Positions 25,229-34,171 of a stretch of 64,000 bases of DNA are shown one piece after another. The first letter of the stretch is position 1. Each line of letters opens with the position of its first letter. The DNA is from Microbacteriaceae bacterium 3FA27C10. Its GTDB lineage: Bacteria; Actinomycetota; Actinomycetes; Actinomycetales; Microbacteriaceae. A program made the translations under genes and the position numbers. The notes under the pieces were generated by a model. That model ran no database searches and had not been told where the DNA came from. It saw nothing but the letters and a program-made list of their open reading frames with translations. Where the stretch lies: NCBI GenBank assembly GCA_005502775.1, contig SCNI01000003.1, positions 101,769 through 165,768 on the forward strand, given 5' to 3'.

Positions 25229-26104
25229 ATGCACTCAACCGTCACGGCCGCAGGCCGCACCCGCACGTTCACCGTCATCGGCGAGCCCGACGGCCCCGAA
25301 GACCGCGCCCTCGTGCTGGTCTTCCACGGCTCGAAACAGAACGGCGAAACCCACCGCCGCTTCACCGGCGGCGCCCTCAACCGCCTCGCCACCGACGGCC
25401 AAGCTGTGGTCGTCTACCTCGACGGCTACCGCGGCAACTGGAACGACGCCCGCGCCGAGAGCTTCTTCCCGGCCCGCCTCGAGCAGGTCGACGACGTCGC
25501 CTTCGCACGTGCCGTCGTCGACGCCGTGCGCCGATTCCACCGCATCGACGCCCACCGGATGATCGGGGTCGGCTACTCCAACGGCGGCCAGATGGTCTTC
25601 CGCCTCATCCACGACGCCCCGGATCTGCTCGCGGGCGCGGTGATCGTGGCTGCAACCATGCCCGACCGCGCTGGCTTCCTCGGCCCCTTCTCGGAAACCT
25701 CGGAGCACCCCATCCCCGTCACCCTCGTGGCCGGCACCGCCGACCGCATCGTCCCCTATGAGGGCGGCCGGTTCGCGTGGTGGGCGCGCGCCCTGTTCAA
25801 GGTCGGGGGAGTGGCCCTCTCCGCCCCGGCCACCGCCTCGTACTTCGCCCACCGCAACGGCATCACCGCCACCCCCACGACCCGGATGCTCCCCACCTCA
25901 CCCAGCACACGCCGCCCCCGCATGGAGGAAACGACATACCGCGAGCCGGGTCACCCGCCCGTCACCCTGTACACGGTCCACGGCGGCGGCCACACCATCC
26001 CCGGCGCAAAGCCGGCGCCCGTGGTACTCGGCCGAACAGGAGCCGACCCCGCCATCGAGGACATGATCCGCGACGTGATCGGTGCGCTGAAGCTACCGGC
26101 GTGA
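25229..26104 (+). CDS. LpqC/polyhydroxybutyrate depolymerase-like alpha/beta-hydrolase
   Basis: 291 residues from ATG 25229 (GAAGGA just upstream). The serine nucleophile sits in GVGYSNGGQMVF, the acid in LVAGTADRIVPYEGG and the His in VHGGGHTIPG, which gives a complete catalytic triad. LVLVFHGSKQNGE forms the oxyanion region. Most like LpqC/PHB-depolymerase esterases but with no signal peptide, so it may be cytoplasmic. Its end lies 1 bp from the convergent toxin gene stop. Confidence 0.87.
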   Translation: MHSTVTAAGRTRTFTVIGEPDGPEDRALVLVFHGSKQNGETHRRFTGGALNRLATDGQAVVVYLDGYRGNWNDARAESFFPARLEQVDDVAFARAVVDAVRRFHRIDAHRMIGVGYSNGGQMVFRLIHDAPDLLAGAVIVAATMPDRAGFLGPFSETSEHPIPVTLVAGTADRIVPYEGGRFAWWARALFKVGGVALSAPATASYFAHRNGITATPTTRMLPTSPSTRRPRMEETTYREPGHPPVTLYTVHGGGHTIPGAKPAPVVLGRTGADPAIEDMIRDVIGALKLPA

Positions 26105-26105
26105 G

Positions 26106-26663
26106 TCAGAGTGTTGAGCGCATCCGTTCTGCCAGCATCGGAAGATCGGATTCACCCATTCGGTCGATGATGTCAGTGACGGCCAAGGGTGGTCGACGGC
26201 TCGCAGCCGAGATTCGCCGCACTGCGTCGATGACAGCGACCCGATCGTCGTCGAATCGGCCGCTGAGGAACGCATCCGGATGTTGCGCTGTCACACCGTA
26301 CGGAGCGAGATCGTCAGCGGGGAAGTCTTTCAGGTTGGCCGTGACGATAACGCTCGCGCGGGCAAAGATTGCCGCAGCGAGCACGTGCCGGTCGTGAGGG
26401 TCGGGCAGTTCGAGTTCGTCGATCAGATACTCGAAGCCGGTTACCCGCGCGTCGCGCACGGCGTCGTTCATCAGTGTTCGAGTTCGGTCCAAGGCGTCGA
26501 CGTCGAGGTCGGGTCTGTTGGTGCGGAGGTTCCGGAACACCTCGTCCAGGATCTGCTCCGTCCAGTGCGCCCGCACGGCGCCGGCAATGGCGACCCGGAT
26601 GAGAAGGTCACGAAGGAGCGAAGGGTAGAGAACGTTCGCGTCGTAGACGGCGACGACGGTCAC
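26106..26663 (-). CDS. PIN-domain toxin (PIN_3 type)
   Basis: 185 residues. The N-terminal VVAVYDANVLYPSLLRDLLIRVA and the ELPDPHDRHVLAAAIFARASVIVTANLKDFP segments carry the acidic residues of the PIN nuclease site (YDAN, DPHDRH, NLKDF). GTG start overlaps the antitoxin stop (GTGA). Probable RNase toxin. The downstream module at 27733-28808 has the same architecture. Confidence 0.88.
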   Translation of the reverse strand: MTVVAVYDANVLYPSLLRDLLIRVAIAGAVRAHWTEQILDEVFRNLRTNRPDLDVDALDRTRTLMNDAVRDARVTGFEYLIDELELPDPHDRHVLAAAIFARASVIVTANLKDFPADDLAPYGVTAQHPDAFLSGRFDDDRVAVIDAVRRISAASRRPPLAVTDIIDRMGESDLPMLAERMRSTL

Positions 26664-27112
26664 CGGTCGAAGCCCATGTCCTCGCTCATCTGCACCAGCG
26701 AATCGGCGGCATCGTGCGCTCGTGCGTCAGCACGAGCCTTGAACGCGAGCAGCGAATCCGTGTTCACTCGACGATGCGTGCCCACCATTCGATGCAGGAT
26801 CTCGCCGCTCTCCAGGAGCTTGATCAGGTAGGGGCGCGACACGTTGAGCGCCTCGGCAGCCTGCACCGTCGTCAACTCCTCATCCCGCGACAGCACGCTC
26901 ACGTGATGGCCGGCGGCGAGGTTCTCGAGAGCGGCGATGACGATTTCCGTCATCTCGGCGGGGATCTCGACCGGCGACTTCTCGCCCACAATGCTCAGCT
27001 CGAACACGTTCGACCCTGGCGCCGATTGTGCAGCCTGGCGAACGCGATCAAGCGCACGCTGTGCAATGTGCTCCGAGTGCTCGCCCGGAAGCTTGTTGGC
27101 AGCGATCGACAT
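26660..27112 (-). CDS. Excisionase-type HTH antitoxin
   Basis: 150 residues from ATG 27112. The C-terminal half carries the excisionase-family HTH: ELTTVQAAEALNVSRPYLIKLLESGEILHRMVGTHRRVNTDSLLAFK. The N-terminal part (ELSIVGEKSPVEIPAEMTEIVIAAL) should bind the PIN toxin. The longer upstream frame reads into a relic on the other strand and is not used. Likely autoregulator of the pair. Confidence 0.85.
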   Translation of the reverse strand: MSIAANKLPGEHSEHIAQRALDRVRQAAQSAPGSNVFELSIVGEKSPVEIPAEMTEIVIAALENLAAGHHVSVLSRDEELTTVQAAEALNVSRPYLIKLLESGEILHRMVGTHRRVNTDSLLAFKARADARAHDAADSLVQMSEDMGFDR

Positions 27113-27202
27113 AAGGCCATTGTCCCTCAATAAATGCAATAAGTGAAGCGAGCAGGTGTGAGTCCAATTTAGAGCGGCATGCGCTGTTGGGCTTGGTCGT
27201 AA

Positions 27203-27583
27203 GGGATCCGAATCGATCACCGGTCGCTTTCCGAGGTGCTCGCCGCATTCACCACAACGCCGAAGACCTGCTTCTTCGGCCTCTGGGAGGGTTTCGGCGG
27301 GAGTGAGCTCCCTCCCGACGCTCAGCTCCTCAAGTCGAACCAGCGGGTATTGGGCCTGTTCGAAGGTTCGATGCAGGATGCGACGCATTCGTTCAGTGAG
27401 TGGCCCGGCTCCCAGCTCGCGAACCTCTGGTGGCCCGCGGATCGCGCCTGGTTCATCGTGTCCGAGATCGACTACGACAGCACGATCGTCGCCGGCAGTC
27501 GGGAGTGCATCGACGCCCTCCTGCAGTCACCCGGTTTGGAAGTATTCGAGGTGAGCCCGGGGGACACCCTCGCCATTTCGTAG
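27203..27583 (+). pseudogene. Actinobacterial conserved hypothetical, 5'-truncated relic
   Basis: The frame, open from 27203, reads RSLSEVLAAFTTTPKTCFFGLWEGFG, then YWACS-free LLFEGSM-like VLGLFEGSM, ANLWWPADRAWFIVSEIDYDST and ECIDALLQSPGLEVFEVSPGD. This is the C-terminal half of a conserved actinobacterial hypothetical family (pattern LWEG-G, NLWWP-DRAW-V-TEID-DST). The N-terminal half and start codon are gone; GTG 27236 is internal. Lies between two toxin-antitoxin modules, so probably cut by their insertion. Confidence 0.6.
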
Positions 27584-27732
27584 CAGGGAGGATGTGTGGC
27601 CCGCCACTTCGTGCCATGGCCAAGAATCGGCGAGGACGGCACACAAGCGCTACACCACGCCATCGCAACTCGTGCGTGACCTGATCAACACTCTCTAATT
27701 GATCGCGCAGAGCGACGCGCTCAGGCGGATGT

Positions 27733-28284
27733 TCAATAGACCTTCGACCGGGCCGCACCCACGAAGTTCGGCACTCCTGCACGGGTAAGCGCGAGCAGGA
27801 AGTCATCGACGGTCATCGCCGGAGAGTCGTACCCTTCGACGAGTTCCACGAGGGCGCGGAGCGTCGGTGCGTGGTACAGATCGAGCTGATCCAGAAGGAA
27901 GGCGTCGGGGTGCACGACCTCAAGGTCGAACGGCTCGACGGACTCCGTCGGAAAGTCCTTCACGTTGAAGGTCACAAGCACTTCCGCACCACCTCGGACG
28001 GCGGCTGCGAGGACGTGCCGATCCTTCTCGTCGTTCGTCATTGTCGGCACCAGGTCGTCGTAGCCGGTGACCAGCGCATCAGCGAAGTATCGCTCCATCG
28101 TGCCGACGCGCTTCTCTACGAGCACCGGATCCTCGCCGTTCTTGACGAGGTTCTTCGCCAGCTCGAACAGCACATCCTTCGACCACAGCGGCCGGAACAG
28201 TCCACTGTCGGCGAGTTCGAGGATGAAGTCGTTGAGCAGCGCTCCGTAGAGAACGTTGGTGTCGAAGAAGGCCGGAAAGCTCAC
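27733..28284 (-). CDS. PIN-domain toxin, second module
   Basis: 183 residues. PAFFDTNVLYGALLNDFILELA and TNDEKDRHVLAAAVRGGAEVLVTFNVKDFPTE give the PIN acidic residues. The later EPFDLEVVHPDAFLLDQLDLY block is shared with the toxin at 26106 (GVTAQHPDAFLSG). Start overlaps the antitoxin stop (ATGA). Probable RNase. Confidence 0.88.
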   Translation of the reverse strand: MSFPAFFDTNVLYGALLNDFILELADSGLFRPLWSKDVLFELAKNLVKNGEDPVLVEKRVGTMERYFADALVTGYDDLVPTMTNDEKDRHVLAAAVRGGAEVLVTFNVKDFPTESVEPFDLEVVHPDAFLLDQLDLYHAPTLRALVELVEGYDSPAMTVDDFLLALTRAGVPNFVGAARSKVY

Positions 28285-28808
28285 TCAGCGTCCAGCTCCG
28301 CACGACGCTTCACGTCCGCCGGATTACCGACCTGAACCTTCGCCCCGAGACTGGCGCGCTGCAACTCGCGCAACGCAGCACGGCGCTCAGAACGAAAGTT
28401 CGCCTGGAAGGCGACCAGGTCCTCTAGTTGGACACGACGGTGACGGCCGGGCTTGTCGTAAGCGATGTCGCCGGCCTCCAGGAGACGGACCAGCGTCGGG
28501 CGGCTGATACCGAGGAAATCCGCGGCTTGTTGCGTCGTCATGGACACGCCCTGCGGCACGATCGTGATGCCCGCACCCGCGGCGAGGGCGTTCGTCACCT
28601 GGTCGAGGATGCGGAAGATCTCATCCGGGATGGGACGGGCATTGCCCTGGGGGTCGACGAGTGCAGCCTTGGACGAGTTCTGCGCGAGGAAGGCCTCAAG
28701 CTCGCGCATCAACTCGGCGAAATCGAGAATCTCCTCGCGGGCGTTGGCTTCGGGGAGGTAAGTCTGTGCCTTGCGGGCGCCGCGTGGCGTGTTCGGCGAG
28801 GTGCTCAT
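28281..28808 (-). CDS. Excisionase-type HTH antitoxin, second module
   Basis: 175 residues. HTH in SMTTQQAADFLGISRPTLVRLLEAGDIAYDKPGRHRRVQLEDLVAF, with the same plan as the antitoxin at 26660. ATG 28808 preferred over a GTG 9 bp upstream; neither has a strong ribosome site. Translationally coupled to the PIN toxin and probably represses its own promoter. Confidence 0.87.
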   Translation of the reverse strand: MSTSPNTPRGARKAQTYLPEANAREEILDFAELMRELEAFLAQNSSKAALVDPQGNARPIPDEIFRILDQVTNALAAGAGITIVPQGVSMTTQQAADFLGISRPTLVRLLEAGDIAYDKPGRHRRVQLEDLVAFQANFRSERRAALRELQRASLGAKVQVGNPADVKRRAELDAE

Positions 28809-28993
28809 AGCGTCCACAGTACTCGGACAAAACGAAAAAATCGAACATCGACATGTACCCTCGCGCGCAAAATGCCATCAGTGAAGCGGAGGCTCACTGC
28901 CTGCGGTCCGCCGCAATGGCTGAGGGTGTGCTTGATTCCGGCCGCATCAGCCAGCACCCAGGCCCTGGCCGACCGTCTCGCAGTCGCGGGCGC

Positions 28994-29413
28994 TCAGGCC
29001 TCTCTACGCGGGTCGGCGCGTTCTCGTGGAGACGATTGCCCGAACCATATCCACAGGGGGCGAGCCGTGACAAGGATGAGCGCCGCAAACAGGCTCTGAC
29101 TGATGACGCCGAACAACGAGAGTCCGCCGACCATAACGAAGACGGTCCAGTTCACGGTGATATCGGCGACGATCACGGCGATGCCGAGCACGATGCCGGA
29201 GCGCCGTCGAAAGATGATCAGCGCAGCGGTGGCCGGATCCAGGAATGTCAGTGACACCCAGAACAGCCGGACGCCGAGAGGGAAGTCGCTGTAGGCGTTC
29301 ACTCCGCCGACGATCAGATCCGCCGTGTGAGTGGTTGTTCCCACGAGGAAGCCGAACACCCACACGACTTGGAACACTCTGAGCGCTCGTGCTGATGCGG
29401 CGAGAGCGATCAT
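28994..29413 (-). CDS. Small membrane protein, unknown
   Basis: 139 residues with about four hydrophobic helices (FQVVWVFGFLVGTT, LFWVSLTFLDPATAALIIF, IVLGIAVIVADITVNWTVFVM, SLFGVISQSLFAALILVTA). No family recognised with confidence; resembles small uncharacterised actinobacterial four-helix membrane proteins. It stands alone between a toxin-antitoxin module and the Abi-like gene. Confidence 0.7.
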   Translation of the reverse strand: MIALAASARALRVFQVVWVFGFLVGTTTHTADLIVGGVNAYSDFPLGVRLFWVSLTFLDPATAALIIFRRRSGIVLGIAVIVADITVNWTVFVMVGGLSLFGVISQSLFAALILVTARPLWIWFGQSSPRERADPRREA

Positions 29414-29575
29414 GCGCTCATGCTACCGAGCTGGGTACCACGGATTGCGTATTAGTTGACCTCGGGAACGTCGCGCGCGGCGGGCAATGGATGCGGCGAC
29501 CAGAAAGTCTTCCGGTTCATCTGTGCACCTGCAATCGATTCGGGTAACACTTCGCGCTTCCGTCATGATGGTGCT

Positions 29576-30436
29576 ATGCAATGGCGTTCACGGAATGCAG
29601 ACCCTGTCGCTCTCGACGCGCTCCACGAGGGCGTGCCACCCTGGTTGCGAGTGCCTCTGCTTAAGTGGGCTGCGACCGTGACGACGGCGACATACCAGAA
29701 TGAATATTGGGAGACGAAACAGGCTAACAACGTCGAGCTATTAGAGGAGTACGAGACCGCGACACGAGCTGTGAATACGCGGCTCGTTGAATTCCGCCAG
29801 AAAGGCGTGCTTGGCCTCTTTGAGGTAATGGACGCGGAGGAGTTTCTGGACTTCGTCGACTTCCTCGTCTATAAACAGGGCGCGTCCGACTTCGAGGGCA
29901 TAAAGGCCCTCAGAGCTCTGGAAGCCATTCTGGCTGATGCTGGATCAGCATGGAGGGTCGGCAAACGGAATGGGCATGCCGCACTGGAGCAACGAGTGCC
30001 CGAGGGGGTAGCGGAAGCCATCGACTCTATCGCGCAGCTGCCAGGGCACGCTGGAGCACTGCTCGCGGAAGCTTGGAATGCGGGGTTCGGCCGTGCCCCT
30101 GATTCTGAGAAGGCCTACGCGAAGGCGATTAAGGCTGTGGAAGCTGCAGCCATTCCGTTGGTTAGCCCGAGTAACAAGGCCGCTACCCTCGGCACCGTAC
30201 TTGCACAGATGAAGCAGCAAGGAAACTGGGGGCTAGAGATGTCGCGTGAGCATAACGAATATCCCACGAGGCAAGCGCTAATCGGCATGATGCAGACGTT
30301 GTGGACGGGTCAGAACGATCGACACGCGGGGCAGCCTGGCTATGCGAGTAGTACTCCGCGGGAGGCCGAGGCGGCCGTTCTGCTGGCCGTTCCACTAGTT
30401 CAGTGGTTCTCATCGGGTGCTATCGCGAGGAGATGA
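29576..30436 (+). CDS. Abi-C-like abortive-infection candidate
   Basis: 286 residues, no membrane segment or signal peptide. The C-terminal LWTGQNDRHAGQ followed by STPREAEAAVLLAVPLVQWFSSGA resembles the Abi-C type ending (R-N-x-x-x-HG motif, then S-x-x-EA-x-x helix) seen in AbiJ-like and other phage-defence proteins. The N-terminal part is helical and unassigned. ATG 29576 chosen over an upstream start because homology-like sequence and a possible site begin there. Codon use is looser and poorer in G+C than flanking genes. Confidence 0.55.
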   Translation: MQWRSRNADPVALDALHEGVPPWLRVPLLKWAATVTTATYQNEYWETKQANNVELLEEYETATRAVNTRLVEFRQKGVLGLFEVMDAEEFLDFVDFLVYKQGASDFEGIKALRALEAILADAGSAWRVGKRNGHAALEQRVPEGVAEAIDSIAQLPGHAGALLAEAWNAGFGRAPDSEKAYAKAIKAVEAAAIPLVSPSNKAATLGTVLAQMKQQGNWGLEMSREHNEYPTRQALIGMMQTLWTGQNDRHAGQPGYASSTPREAEAAVLLAVPLVQWFSSGAIARR

Positions 30437-30805
30437 CGGATTCAGCCGTTACGTCGTATGGTCGCAAACGATTTGGGTGTGTCACAGATGCTGAGCGTTC
30501 GAGAGGCAATGGCTTCGGAAGTTGCAGCAAGGCAGTCAATGTCTCTGACCGTGCTCTTCATCCGCAGATCCTGGGCGCAGCCCTTGGAGCACGCCTGGAC
30601 GTAGTGGACCACCTCGGCGCGGGGCACCCGGATGCCGAAGTGTCGGCACCGACGCGGCCGATTCCCGAATCGCAAGCGCACGGTGACCGTGGCCGTCTTC
30701 GAATCGACGCAATGTCAGCAAACCGCAATAGCGCAGGCTGCAGCAACACCATAGATGCGGGCGGGGCAGAGCACTATTGACTTACGTCCAGGACTCAAAT
30801 CGGCA
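30437..30805. other. Gene-poor gap holding a small relic
   Basis: This 369-bp stretch between the Abi-like gene and the end of the NACHT gene has no complete gene. Its only recognisable content is the zinc-ribbon relic at 30528-30654 on the minus strand; the rest shows no convincing coding or regulatory signal. Confidence 0.5.
30528..30654 (-). pseudogene. Decayed copy of the small CxxC protein at 34172
   Basis: The minus-strand frame reads RRCRHFGIRVPRAEVVHYVQACSKGCAQDL, which lines up with RRCRHCGIRVPHDEMRYDQLACSEECANEI of the intact gene at 34172-34360. One zinc-ligand Cys is changed to Phe and the tail is lost. The two copies flank the NACHT gene in opposite orientation. Confidence 0.65.
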
Positions 30806-33532
30806 TCACGACAAGAGGTTGCCTCTCAGCTCTGTGGAGGCGTGCAGGCGAAGAACGGCGGCTCCATAATTAGCTACGTATGAGTGGGCGGCGTGAGATC
30901 TTAGGACAATATCTAGAAGAATCTTTCTCGCCTCGAAATCATCCAAGACGATCAGCGCCGCCAAAGGTATCGACAGGTCGTGCCCGGCGGACATTGTTTG
31001 GGTCTTCAGGGCGATACTCAATTTATTCGCTGCTTCGGATTGTGAATCGTACTGATCGACCACGGCTGCTAGCGACATCGCATAGGCATCGCGGTGCATT
31101 TGTGGGGGTTTGATGTACTTGCGCCCCTCGTTGAGCGTAGCTCGCGCTTGCTTGGCAGTTCGGTCCATTCCAGTTGAGTGATCATGTAGGTAGCGGGCTG
31201 CAATGCTTGAGAGGTTTGCGCGTGCCGCATCGTGAAGGGCTGCATGGAATAGGTCGAGCACTCTTTCGTCATCTTGGGAACGCACCGACGCGTGGAGAGA
31301 AGCCAAAGAGGCCGTGGTATCAGGCGCGGCGTACTCGAACTGCGTCATGGCACTCAATAGCAACTCGCGACGCAACGCCGGATATTCGGCTGCGAAGTTG
31401 TCGAGGTACAGGTCTGTGGCAAGATCTGCACCCAGTCGTGTGACTTTGGTCTCTTCGCTGGTGTCGTCGTAATTCACCACGATTTCCACGATCTTCTCCC
31501 GAAGATGCTCCCGACGTCGAAGGAGTCGTCCGGCGGCAAGCATCCACGTATTTCGCCAGTGGCCAGTGGGAAGGAGCTGACCGAGGCGAGCCAGTACCTC
31601 GCTGTCTTCTCCTGAGGTCAGCGCACGGGCAGCCATGTACTCCTGAAGAGACCGCACATCGAATTCGTACTTGCCGCTCCGCCGAGAAACGAGTAAAACA
31701 AGCCTCTCTGTCGAGAGGCGAATGAGGTTTTCTGCAATGGAGTCTGAGTCGGCCTCAGCAAATCCTTCACGCTCGAGCCGTTTGCCTAGAATGCGGCTGA
31801 TCTCCTTCTTTGGGAGGGCCGGGTCAGAGCCTGAAGGGCGTTCTGCCCGTTGCTGAAGCTTCAAGCCGGCGATTTCATGCAGGAAGTCAATGTGGGGCCG
31901 TAGATTCTTCAGCTCGCTGGCGGAGTGAGGCTTGGAGACCTCCCGGTCGTAGACAACCTTGTAGTAGCGATCGAACAGTTCGAATCGATCAGTAGGCAAT
32001 TCGACTGCCTCCTCGGCGAGTGCAGTCATGATCGTAACCTGCAGCGGCGTTGTCATCAGGCGCTGGGTGACCCGCTCATGGACCGCAGAAATGAGCCGCT
32101 CGGTCACTTGTGCAGCGAGGTCGGGATCGTCCACTGCCCGAAGAGATGTCAATGCTTCGGAGTACCCAAGCGCTTCTTCTTCGGTAAGTTCGGCTAACCG
32201 GAGCTCAAGGTCCTTCACAGCCTCGCCGAATTCGCCGCGATATCCCTGTGGACGACTGGTGGCAACCACCATGAGGTCGATTTGCCGAGAGCTGGCTTCG
32301 GCCGCGAAGCTACTCACAGCGGCGACGAGCTCGGCACGCACACGGGAATCAGGAACCTCATCGAGCCCGTCAAGAACTAGGCACACCGGCCAGGACTGCA
32401 TCCACTCGAACAGTGCGGCGGGGCTCGTCGATCGTCCCTCAATTACAATTTGGCTTGCAATGTACTGGACCAGCGAGAATCCGCCGTCCTGGCGCGCAAT
32501 GGCGGATCCCATCTTTGCCAGCTCGACTACAAATGGCCAGCGCCGTTTAGTTGGCAAGGGAATTCCTGCTACTTCAAGGCGGTCCTGTAGTGCGGCTACG
32601 GCTTCCACAGCCTTGGGTCCGAATTTGGAGACGTCGGTGTCACGTAGAAATGCGAGCCGGTAAGTGTGTGCGATCACCTGGGTCAGTGTGCTTTTTCCCT
32701 GTCCGGGACCGCCAACGATCACGACGCCGATCGGTCCTTCTGTGGACGCGGTGGTGTAAGTCTGCTCGCCCAGACTCAGTGTCAGCCGCGCCGCAGCCTG
32801 ACGGGTCGGGTCATTCTTAGTTCGTGGGCCAACCGTGCACGGAAGGTCAATGGCAATGTCGGCCAGTTTGACCTTTGAACCGTCTCCATACCCGACATCT
32901 CCCGTTCGAACCCATTGCCGAGTCATGAGTTCGGATACCGCATGGCTGGCTAGTCTTTCCACTTCAAGTCCTGCAGCGGAAGGCAGCAGATTCTTTAGTT
33001 CCTCCAGGATGTCACCGGTGATTATCTGTTCAAGGTATCGGCGCCGCACGCTCTCGTGGGAGTCCAGCATCGTTCGAAGTTCTGCGTAGTCCCATACGTA
33101 CCAGCCTTCTAGGCCAAGCTCCTCTGACCAAGATTGCAACAGATCTTCGAACTGGTCTTTTCCTCCGACGTCCTCAACGCCTGAGAGCGAGACGTTTGTG
33201 GCAAAAAGTAAGTACTTCGGTGTCTTCCGATCCAGTCGCTTCTTACCGAGCCACCCGCGCAGTTCCTTTCGGACCTCACCGAGAAACCATTTTGAGTCGT
33301 CTGTAGGCGTCTTAGTCTGTTCCCTGTACTTCGCTTGGACCACGCCGTATCCGCTCCAGCGACTTCCTTGTCCGATCGGAAAATTGACTCGGCCTCGGAA
33401 ATCGGCTTCGCGTTGCCCGTCTTTTCCTGACCCAAAGGGCCTCACGCCGTTTCCCAAGACCTCCTTGGCAAAAGCTTGAATCATGTGCTCGAACTGTTGC
33501 CAGCCCATTCGAGACAGGTCGTAGTGGCCCAT
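30806..33532 (-). CDS. Restriction-endonuclease-like/NACHT NTPase defence protein
   Basis: 908 residues from ATG 33532 (AGAGGA just upstream; a GTG 48 bp earlier has no site). Residues ~1-110 form an Mrr-like PD-(D/E)xK nuclease: FGSGKDGQREADFRG with Asp38 and Glu42, and GVVQAKY with Gln66/Lys68. A NACHT/STAND NTPase follows, with Walker A GGPGQGKST (274-282) and Walker B CLVLDGLDEVPD (384-395). The helical C-terminus lacks obvious LRR or TPR repeats and is likely the sensor. Family logic: bacterial NLR-like proteins oligomerise on phage cues and activate the nuclease. Specific function inferred. Confidence 0.88.
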   Translation of the reverse strand: MGHYDLSRMGWQQFEHMIQAFAKEVLGNGVRPFGSGKDGQREADFRGRVNFPIGQGSRWSGYGVVQAKYREQTKTPTDDSKWFLGEVRKELRGWLGKKRLDRKTPKYLLFATNVSLSGVEDVGGKDQFEDLLQSWSEELGLEGWYVWDYAELRTMLDSHESVRRRYLEQIITGDILEELKNLLPSAAGLEVERLASHAVSELMTRQWVRTGDVGYGDGSKVKLADIAIDLPCTVGPRTKNDPTRQAAARLTLSLGEQTYTTASTEGPIGVVIVGGPGQGKSTLTQVIAHTYRLAFLRDTDVSKFGPKAVEAVAALQDRLEVAGIPLPTKRRWPFVVELAKMGSAIARQDGGFSLVQYIASQIVIEGRSTSPAALFEWMQSWPVCLVLDGLDEVPDSRVRAELVAAVSSFAAEASSRQIDLMVVATSRPQGYRGEFGEAVKDLELRLAELTEEEALGYSEALTSLRAVDDPDLAAQVTERLISAVHERVTQRLMTTPLQVTIMTALAEEAVELPTDRFELFDRYYKVVYDREVSKPHSASELKNLRPHIDFLHEIAGLKLQQRAERPSGSDPALPKKEISRILGKRLEREGFAEADSDSIAENLIRLSTERLVLLVSRRSGKYEFDVRSLQEYMAARALTSGEDSEVLARLGQLLPTGHWRNTWMLAAGRLLRRREHLREKIVEIVVNYDDTSEETKVTRLGADLATDLYLDNFAAEYPALRRELLLSAMTQFEYAAPDTTASLASLHASVRSQDDERVLDLFHAALHDAARANLSSIAARYLHDHSTGMDRTAKQARATLNEGRKYIKPPQMHRDAYAMSLAAVVDQYDSQSEAANKLSIALKTQTMSAGHDLSIPLAALIVLDDFEARKILLDIVLRSHAAHSYVANYGAAVLRLHASTELRGNLLS

Positions 33533-33819
33533 GCTGGTCCTCTTTCGTTCGTCATTCGTAAACGGGCGTGTCGTGGTCACAGTGGGGCGACGCGAGGAAT
33601 GTGGTCGCTGCTATCCAGGGCAGCCAAAGTCAGCCGTTCAGGCCATCATCCTCTGTAGAAAGTTGCTCGTCTCGCTGGCATCGCGTTGTACGAGCGCATT
33701 GAAGACGTCGACGTGTGGAGCGCACCGGGACGCGCGAAAAGCATGGCTGATGATTATGCCCAGCGATCGAAGGCGCACAGCACTTCATGATCGAATCTGC
33801 TTGCACGCAGGGCGGCTCG

Positions 33820-34086
33820 CTAGTTGTACAGGGAACTGAGAAGGTCACCGAGATCGACCTCGAACGCTCGCGCGACGCGATACCACGATTCAATGCTCCC
33901 TCGGGAGGCCGGCTTTTCTGGGTTGCGGCGAGGCTTGCCTGACTCCATTGCGACCAAGGTGGCACGGCCCACGCCTGAGCGTGCGGCGAGTTGGTCGTAG
34001 GACCAGCCGTGGTCGTGGCGGAGGCGAGCGAGTTCGGCGCGGAGGGCGTCGAAGTTGGGTTCGGGTACGGGGCTGTGATTCGGCAC
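33820..34086 (-). CDS. Xre-family HTH regulator
   Basis: 88 residues, GTG start. Typical Xre helix-turn-helix: ELARLRHDHGWSYDQLAARSGVGRATLVAMESGKPRRNP, then RGSIESWYRVARAFEVDLGDLLSSLY. Divergent from the zinc-ribbon gene across a perfect inverted repeat (34119-34155), its likely operator. It is upstream of the NACHT gene on the same strand, 287 bp away, so could influence it. Confidence 0.9.
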   Translation of the reverse strand: MPNHSPVPEPNFDALRAELARLRHDHGWSYDQLAARSGVGRATLVAMESGKPRRNPEKPASRGSIESWYRVARAFEVDLGDLLSSLYN

Positions 34087-34118
34087 TCACCAAGTGCATC
34101 CAAATTACTCATTGCGTG

Positions 34119-34155
34119 TGTTATGGCTATCCAGCACAATTGGCTAGCCATAACA
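34119..34155. promoter_or_regulatory. Perfect 11-bp inverted repeat, Xre operator candidate
   Basis: TGTTATGGCTA (34119-34129) and its exact reverse complement TAGCCATAACA (34145-34155), 15 bp apart, lie between the divergent Xre and zinc-ribbon genes. A further palindrome TGGCTAGCCA (34141-34150) overlaps the right arm. The site directly precedes GGAGG of the zinc-ribbon gene. Confidence 0.8.
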
Positions 34156-34171
34156 AATATTGGAGGTTGAC

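Noticed and set aside
29456..29575. 40-residue upstream extension of the Abi-like gene
   Set aside because: No family-like sequence or ribosome site; ATG 29576 is a better start.
33533..33819. Possible small gene between the NACHT and Xre genes
   Set aside because: All frames are broken or atypical; no ribosome site or known motif seen in these 287 bp.
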